Below are positions 60,088-64,000 of a DNA stretch of 64,000 nt, piece by piece (position 1 is the stretch's first letter; every line of letters begins with the position of its first letter). Origin of the DNA: VMCP01 sp964415065 (lineage in GTDB: Bacteria > Bacteroidota > Bacteroidia > NS11-12g > UBA955); the NCBI GenBank assembly GCA_964415065.1, contig CAYPYX010000004.1, positions 27,977 to 91,976 on the forward strand, read 5' to 3'. Position numbers and translations under genes: made by a program. The notes under the pieces are model-generated. The model was not told the DNA's origin. It was given only the letters and a program-made list of their open reading frames with translations, and did not search any database.

Positions 60088-61383
60088 TCAATTTTCTGGC
60101 TCGTCCCGTTCAATAATTACCGTTTTTCGTTGAATGATTTTCTTATTGGGGTCGAAATATTCTACATCGTTTTTATGCTTTTGCCACGGGTGAAAGTTAT
60201 TGTCCAAGAATACATATTTCACCACCATACTACCTTGATGCGTACCATTAGATAGCATATTATATTGAACTCCAAAACGAATATTTTTCTGCCCAATAAC
60301 ACCACCTGCTCCTAATGTCCACAAACGAGTGGAAACATAATCGGAACGAATCCAGTTTCTGTAGCGACGAATTTTCAAACCATTATTTTCATCAAAAGGT
60401 TTTTCATCGATGTAAGCCACTACAAATCCATCATCACTCAAGCCACCTGTGTTAAACAGATAGTTTATATCAACAAATGCCTCAGCATTGTGAAAACTCT
60501 TACCCAGCTTTAAGCCATAAGTAAGTGTTCGATTATACAAATCGATTCGCGACAAAGAGTTAGTGAAGCTGTAACGGGTATTTTGATTCTGTCTTAAAGT
60601 ATAATCTTGATAGTATTTAACAGCTTGTGTTAGGTTAATACTTTGGTTCCAGTTGGAGATTTGATAGTATCCAGTAACATGCCATCCCTGATAGTGATAT
60701 TTTTGCCACCAATACAAGAAGTCGTGTGCAACATAAATACTATAAAAACGATTGCGATTGGTAGTAGCAAATCCAGTTTCGTTATCATTTTTTGAATTGT
60801 ATAATAAGTACGTACCACCGGCTTCAAACGCATATCCAGGAGCCCACTTTAAACTTGCTGTAAAACGAGGAGCAATATTTTCATTTAATCCCAATTGATT
60901 AAACGAGGGTAACTTCCAACGAATACTATCAGGTCCATTTTTCGTTGAATTTAAGGGTAATTGATTTTCGTCTAACAAAGTGAAATAGATATCTTCTTTT
61001 GGAACAAATCCTTCGTTGTATTGCCTAAATTTAAGTTTAGAGGGAGTTCCATTGATGGAAACAAAGGATTGAATATTCTTGAAGGTATCTAATTCATCGT
61101 AAGAGTTATCTCTAATTGCTGACGGATATCGTGTAATCATTCCACCTCTGAATTCCAATGAAAATGCCGAAGGGGCCATCATTTGAGAACTGCCGAATGT
61201 CATGTGCGATTGCGCTGGATAAACAGTTGTAAACAAGTCCTTTGCGTACAATGACGCATAGTGTTGATAGAATCGTTGAATGGTTTTATGTTGTTGCACA
61301 TTATCGAATATATCTTGCCCATAACAGGTAAGAATGTTCAAGGTTGCAACAATGAATAGAGTAAGTTTTTTATGAGATGCCAT
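60088..61383 (-). CDS. Predicted outer-membrane protein, unknown function
   Basis: About 431 residues from the ATG at 61383. The TTG start at 61407 falls in the -7 box. Signal peptide (about 1-23, ends CYGQ). The body is rich in Tyr, Trp, Asn and alternating strands consistent with a barrel, with FMTFGSSQMMAPSAFSLEFRGG-like segments near the start. The last 30 residues are charged and polar, so the chain does not end in the usual aromatic residue. No family recognised. Convergent with the small lipoprotein gene. Confidence 0.6.
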   Translation of the reverse strand: MASHKKLTLFIVATLNILTCYGQDIFDNVQQHKTIQRFYQHYASLYAKDLFTTVYPAQSHMTFGSSQMMAPSAFSLEFRGGMITRYPSAIRDNSYDELDTFKNIQSFVSINGTPSKLKFRQYNEGFVPKEDIYFTLLDENQLPLNSTKNGPDSIRWKLPSFNQLGLNENIAPRFTASLKWAPGYAFEAGGTYLLYNSKNDNETGFATTNRNRFYSIYVAHDFLYWWQKYHYQGWHVTGYYQISNWNQSINLTQAVKYYQDYTLRQNQNTRYSFTNSLSRIDLYNRTLTYGLKLGKSFHNAEAFVDINYLFNTGGLSDDGFVVAYIDEKPFDENNGLKIRRYRNWIRSDYVSTRLWTLGAGGVIGQKNIRFGVQYNMLSNGTHQGSMVVKYVFLDNNFHPWQKHKNDVEYFDPNKKIIQRKTVIIERDEPEN

Positions 61384-61404
61384 TCGGTAGATGGTAAGAA
61401 CATT

Positions 61405-61412
61405 CAAATATA
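61405..61412 (-). promoter_or_regulatory. Candidate -7 box (TATATTTG) of the outer-membrane protein gene
   Basis: TAnnTTTG match on the minus strand, 21 bases before the ATG at 61383. A TCCCCCGAAA word lies at 61431, where a -33 box would be expected. Confidence 0.4.
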
Positions 61413-61430
61413 ATTGATATTTTATGATAA

Positions 61431-61440
61431 TCCCCCGAAA
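61431..61440 (+). repeat. Copy of the TCCCCCGAAA word, intergenic
   Basis: Located between two divergent genes (outer-membrane protein and DUF2480), overlapping the likely promoter region of the minus-strand gene. Confidence 0.7.
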
Positions 61441-61461
61441 CCAAAACCAAAAAAAGTTGTA

Positions 61462-61469
61462 TAATTTTG
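61462..61469 (+). promoter_or_regulatory. Candidate -7 box (TAATTTTG) of the DUF2480 gene
   Basis: TAnnTTTG followed by T, ending four bases before the ATG. If used, the mRNA would have no leader. Confidence 0.45.
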
Positions 61470-61473
61470 TAAC

Positions 61474-61986
61474 ATGGAAACCGAATTTGTGAATAAAGTA
61501 GCTAACAGTGGATTAATAACCATCAATTTGGAACACTATTATCCCCAGGGTGAGCGTGTTTTGTTAGATATTAAAGATCAGCTTTTTATGGGCATGGTGC
61601 TCAAAGAAAAGGATTTCCGACAGTTTATTAAAGAACACGATTGGCAACAATATCAAGACAAATTCGTGGCTGTATCTTGTTCAGTGGATGCCATCATACC
61701 GACTTGGGCTTACATGTTAATCGCGTCGAAATTATCAGGTATAGCGAAAAAAATAGTATTTGGAAATTTACAAACACTAGAAACAGTTTTGTGGGAAGAA
61801 GTATTGAATGAATTCCCTATTGAAGATTACAGAGATGAAAAAATAGTGGTGAAAGGATGCGGTGATTTACCTATTGGGGCAGATGCCTATCTAACATTAA
61901 CCTCCAAATTGGTTTCAGTGGCTTCCAGTGTGATGTTTGGTGAACCTTGCAGCACGGTACCCGTATTTAAAGCAAAAAAACCTTAA
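61474..61986 (+). CDS. DUF2480 family protein
   Basis: 170 residues. The opening VANSGLITINLEHYYPQGERVL, central KDFRQFIKEHDW and SVDAIIPTWAYML are hallmarks of DUF2480, a Bacteroidota-restricted cytoplasmic family. In many genomes I recall it near iron-sulfur (suf) or central metabolic genes, but here only pyk follows, convergently. Function is not known. Confidence 0.9.
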   Translation: METEFVNKVANSGLITINLEHYYPQGERVLLDIKDQLFMGMVLKEKDFRQFIKEHDWQQYQDKFVAVSCSVDAIIPTWAYMLIASKLSGIAKKIVFGNLQTLETVLWEEVLNEFPIEDYRDEKIVVKGCGDLPIGADAYLTLTSKLVSVASSVMFGEPCSTVPVFKAKKP

Positions 61987-62100
61987 ATCCTCGCCGCAAA
62001 ATTTCGGCAAACATCATTTAGGTAAAGCTGACTTAAATGCTATTTACCCATGATTTCAATTTAAAATCTGCAATTGAATTAATTGAGTAGCCCTGAATTT

Positions 62101-62144
62101 GATTACCCGTTAAAGTTCAGTTGATTACCCTTTTAAGTTCAATT
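62101..62144. repeat. 22-base tandem repeat, two imperfect copies
   Basis: GATTACCC(G/T)TT(A/T)AAGTTCA(G/A)TT occurs at 62101 and 62123, with a partial third GATTACTC near 62156. It lies in the 186-base gap between convergent DUF2480 and pyk genes. No hairpin with a T-run was found there. Confidence 0.6.
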
Positions 62145-62172
62145 AAAAGTAATTTGATTACTCAGGAACTAT

Positions 62173-63603
62173 TTATTCCACTAAAGAAATTTTGATGGTA
62201 TTGGTACGTTGCTTTTTCTTTAGTGGCATGCTCGCGCAGTTGATCACATAATCACCGGGATGAACAAAATTGTGCTCGCGCAAAATATCTACCACATCAT
62301 CAAAAGTTTGATCTGTACTAACGAATTTATCGTAATGAAATCCACGTACTCCCCAAACCAAATTTAATGTGTTTAACATCTTATCGTTGTCGGTGAAGAT
62401 AAATATGCCTGCTTCGGGACGATAACTTGCTACTTTAAAACCAGTATATCCACTTTTCGTCATGGCAATAATGGCTTTTGCTTTTAGATGGTCACTCATT
62501 CTAACGGCGGTAAAACATACTTCATCGCTTGCAAAAGAAGGAGAGGAGCTATCTGGACGAGTACCTTTATAATAAGCTCTTCGATCTTTTTCAATATCAG
62601 AAATGATATCCCGCATCACTTCAACTACACGCACAGGATATTTACCAACTGAAGTTTCAGCAGATAACATTACAGCATCAGCACCTTCGAATACTGCATT
62701 AGCCACGTCGGTGATTTCTGCACGAGTTGGCATAGAATCGAAGATCATACTTTCCATCATCTGTGTGGCAATAATTACCGGTTTTGCATGTTGAATGCAT
62801 TTTTCTACGATGGTTTTTTGGATCAATGGAACTTTGTGAAGGGGAACTTCTACACCTAAATCGCCGCGTGCTACCATGATAGCGTCGGTTACCTTGATAA
62901 TACTGTCAATGTTTTCAACGGCTTCCGGTTTTTCGATTTTTGCAATCACTTTTGCACGTGAACCTCTTTGAGCAATGATATTTTTAAGTTCAATTACATC
63001 TTCCGCGCGTCGTACAAAACTTAAAGCTACCCAGTCTACATCTAGAGATAAACCAAATTCTAGATCTCTTAAGTCTTTTTCAGTTAAACAAGGTGCAGAA
63101 ATTTGAGTATTAGGAAGGTTAAAACCTTTGTTGGAGGTCAAAGGACCTCCGTTCACTACGCGTCCTTGTAAATTAAATTCATCAATATGACCTTCAATAA
63201 CCAATTCCAATTTACCGTCATTGAGTAGAATTCGTTCTCCTACTTTGGCTTCAATTGGAAGTTTTTTATAAGAAACAAAAAGTTTCTCAGGGGTAGAAAT
63301 ACATTCTTGGGTTGTGATAATGATAGGATTTCCATCAACAAGTTGGATTTCACCATCAACTTTCCCAATTCTCAGTTTTGGACCTTGTAAATCTTGAAGG
63401 ATAGCAACATGAGAGCCTAGTTTTTTATTGATTTTGCGAATACGTTCTGCCACTTCTTGGTGCACGGAATGTTCACCATGCGAAAAATTCAGACGACAAA
63501 CGTCAACACCAGTAAGGATGATTTTTTCTAAGTTCTCTTCTGAGCTAGTTGCCGGTCCGATCGTTGCTACGATCTTGGTCTTGTTGAAATTCTCTTTGTA
63601 CAT
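62173..63603 (-). CDS. pyk: Pyruvate kinase
   Basis: 476 residues. NKTKIVATIGPAT start, RLNFSHGEH active-site loop, LQDLQGPKLRIG, the catalytic Lys and Mg2+ ligands in KVIAKIEKPEAVEN and VARGDLGVEVP, and the C-terminal allosteric domain (about 350-476). It converts PEP and ADP to pyruvate and ATP, the last step of glycolysis. The ATG at 63603 is correct for the family, yet it lies 59 bases inside the upstream IPExxxVDY reading frame, a long overlap. Confidence 0.96.
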   Translation of the reverse strand: MYKENFNKTKIVATIGPATSSEENLEKIILTGVDVCRLNFSHGEHSVHQEVAERIRKINKKLGSHVAILQDLQGPKLRIGKVDGEIQLVDGNPIIITTQECISTPEKLFVSYKKLPIEAKVGERILLNDGKLELVIEGHIDEFNLQGRVVNGGPLTSNKGFNLPNTQISAPCLTEKDLRDLEFGLSLDVDWVALSFVRRAEDVIELKNIIAQRGSRAKVIAKIEKPEAVENIDSIIKVTDAIMVARGDLGVEVPLHKVPLIQKTIVEKCIQHAKPVIIATQMMESMIFDSMPTRAEITDVANAVFEGADAVMLSAETSVGKYPVRVVEVMRDIISDIEKDRRAYYKGTRPDSSSPSFASDEVCFTAVRMSDHLKAKAIIAMTKSGYTGFKVASYRPEAGIFIFTDNDKMLNTLNLVWGVRGFHYDKFVSTDQTFDDVVDILREHNFVHPGDYVINCASMPLKKKQRTNTIKISLVE

Positions 63604-64000
63604 CGTCCTGTTTTTGAAATCTTAAATGGTGCAATTCGTTCACCCAGTGGAATTTTTTTGTTTTGTCTTTGGGGAAAACATACGCGAGTTGAATTCTGGG
63701 AATTCGATTGAGTGTTTCCAACCATTGATCAAAATGCAATATTACGTCCTCTTCTTCAAATAACAGAAAATAATCGGGCAAAGGCTTACTATTAACGAGG
63801 CGTGTTTCGCTGCCTTGATTTTGAATAAGCCACATTCTCGGATATTCTTCTGAACCAAAAAAGTGGTATTCCGCATGGATTGAATCCAATTGATTTGGCA
63901 AATTTATTTGAAAAGGAGGGTTTTCACACACAAATTGCAAAGAAAAAGTGTCAAAAAGACACCATGCTAGTGAATACGGCGTAAAATCCGTATGAATGGC
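63545..64000 (-). CDS. IPExxxVDY family protein, partial (right edge)
   Basis: The minus-strand frame stays open from the stop at 63545 to the window edge, so the gene begins outside. I read the edge part as ...TDFTPYSLAWCLFDTFSLQF, in line with the conserved start of this family, followed by the LVNSKPLPDYFLLF segment that corresponds to the IPExxxVDY motif. The family is Bacteroidota-specific and normally sits directly upstream of pyk, as here. Function is unknown. The last 19 codons overlap pyk in another frame. Confidence 0.75.
   Translation of the reverse strand, partial: AIHTDFTPYSLAWCLFDTFSLQFVCENPPFQINLPNQLDSIHAEYHFFGSEEYPRMWLIQNQGSETRLVNSKPLPDYFLLFEEEDVILHFDQWLETLNRIPRIQLAYVFPKDKTKKFHWVNELHHLRFQKQDDVQREFQQDQDRSNDRTGN

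Noticed and set aside
61987..62040. GCCG/CGGC hairpin after the DUF2480 gene as a terminator
   Set aside because: Four-base stem and no T-run, so too weak to call.

Overview
The window comes from an AT-rich member of the Bacteroidota with a type IX secretion system. Two proteins end in a Por/T9SS sorting domain. Several outer-membrane families in the window are largely restricted to this phylum (DUF5777, DUF5723), as are DUF4290, DUF2480 and the IPExxxVDY protein beside pyruvate kinase. Several start codons are preceded by the Bacteroidota -7 element TAnnTTTG, and Shine-Dalgarno sequences are mostly absent. I cannot place it below phylum. Two runs of 100 N mark scaffold joins, so this is a draft assembly.

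Layout. 1-8055 (minus): a six-gene, tightly packed operon headed by a catalytically degenerate NUDIX-winged-helix (NrtR-type) regulator, followed by a clan GH-A glycoside hydrolase, two large outer-membrane barrels, a lipoprotein and a carbohydrate-binding-like protein cut by the left edge. It looks like a glycan locus without SusC/SusD. 8281-8400: a Fic-protein C-terminal remnant. 8387-11352 (minus): TolC-like channel plus HlyD/MacA-like adaptor. 11572-16203 (plus): a cobalamin riboswitch followed by a BtuB-like TonB receptor, a T9SS-secreted DUF4465 protein and a BtuG-like beta-propeller lipoprotein, i.e. a complete surface vitamin B12 capture module. 16244-20900: LptF/G-type permease, GT4 glycosyltransferase and MsbA-like ABC exporter. 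20912-25474: GNAT, class I aldolase, accD, gcvH, a VanZ-like protein and a class D beta-lactamase that is artificially split by a gap. 25651-25721: tRNA-Cys. 25803-30701 (minus): amidohydrolase, lipoprotein adaptor, FtsX-like permease and LolD-like ATPase.

30917-35198 (plus): OB-fold protein, YceI protein, two c-type cytochrome lipoproteins and two DUF5777 barrels, a set that resembles a porin-cytochrome conduit. 35182-39226 (minus): FluC, an exported protein usually labelled 'asparagine synthetase B', and a GT39-like membrane protein. 39286-46308 (plus): ferredoxin-NADP-type reductase, rho with a long acidic N-terminal insertion, an acidic-tailed small protein, an SDR, a T9SS cargo and a DUF5723 barrel. 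46321-48451: a tandem duplication of the murA 3' end, then murA (Asp in place of the fosfomycin-target Cys) and DUF4290. 48545-50757: TetR-like regulator and AarF kinase. 50764-55288 (minus): FecA-like TonB receptor, GT2 and polysaccharide deacetylase. 55379-64000: kynurenine 3-monooxygenase, M61 protease with a small membrane protein, a lipoprotein, an outer-membrane protein, DUF2480, pyruvate kinase and the IPExxxVDY gene running off the right edge.

The most unusual signal is not a gene. A short non-palindromic word, ATCCCCCGAAA (or with A for G), recurs about every 4 kb on both strands, in genes and between them, in several reading frames, far more often than base composition predicts. No CRISPR array, prophage or insertion sequence was found.
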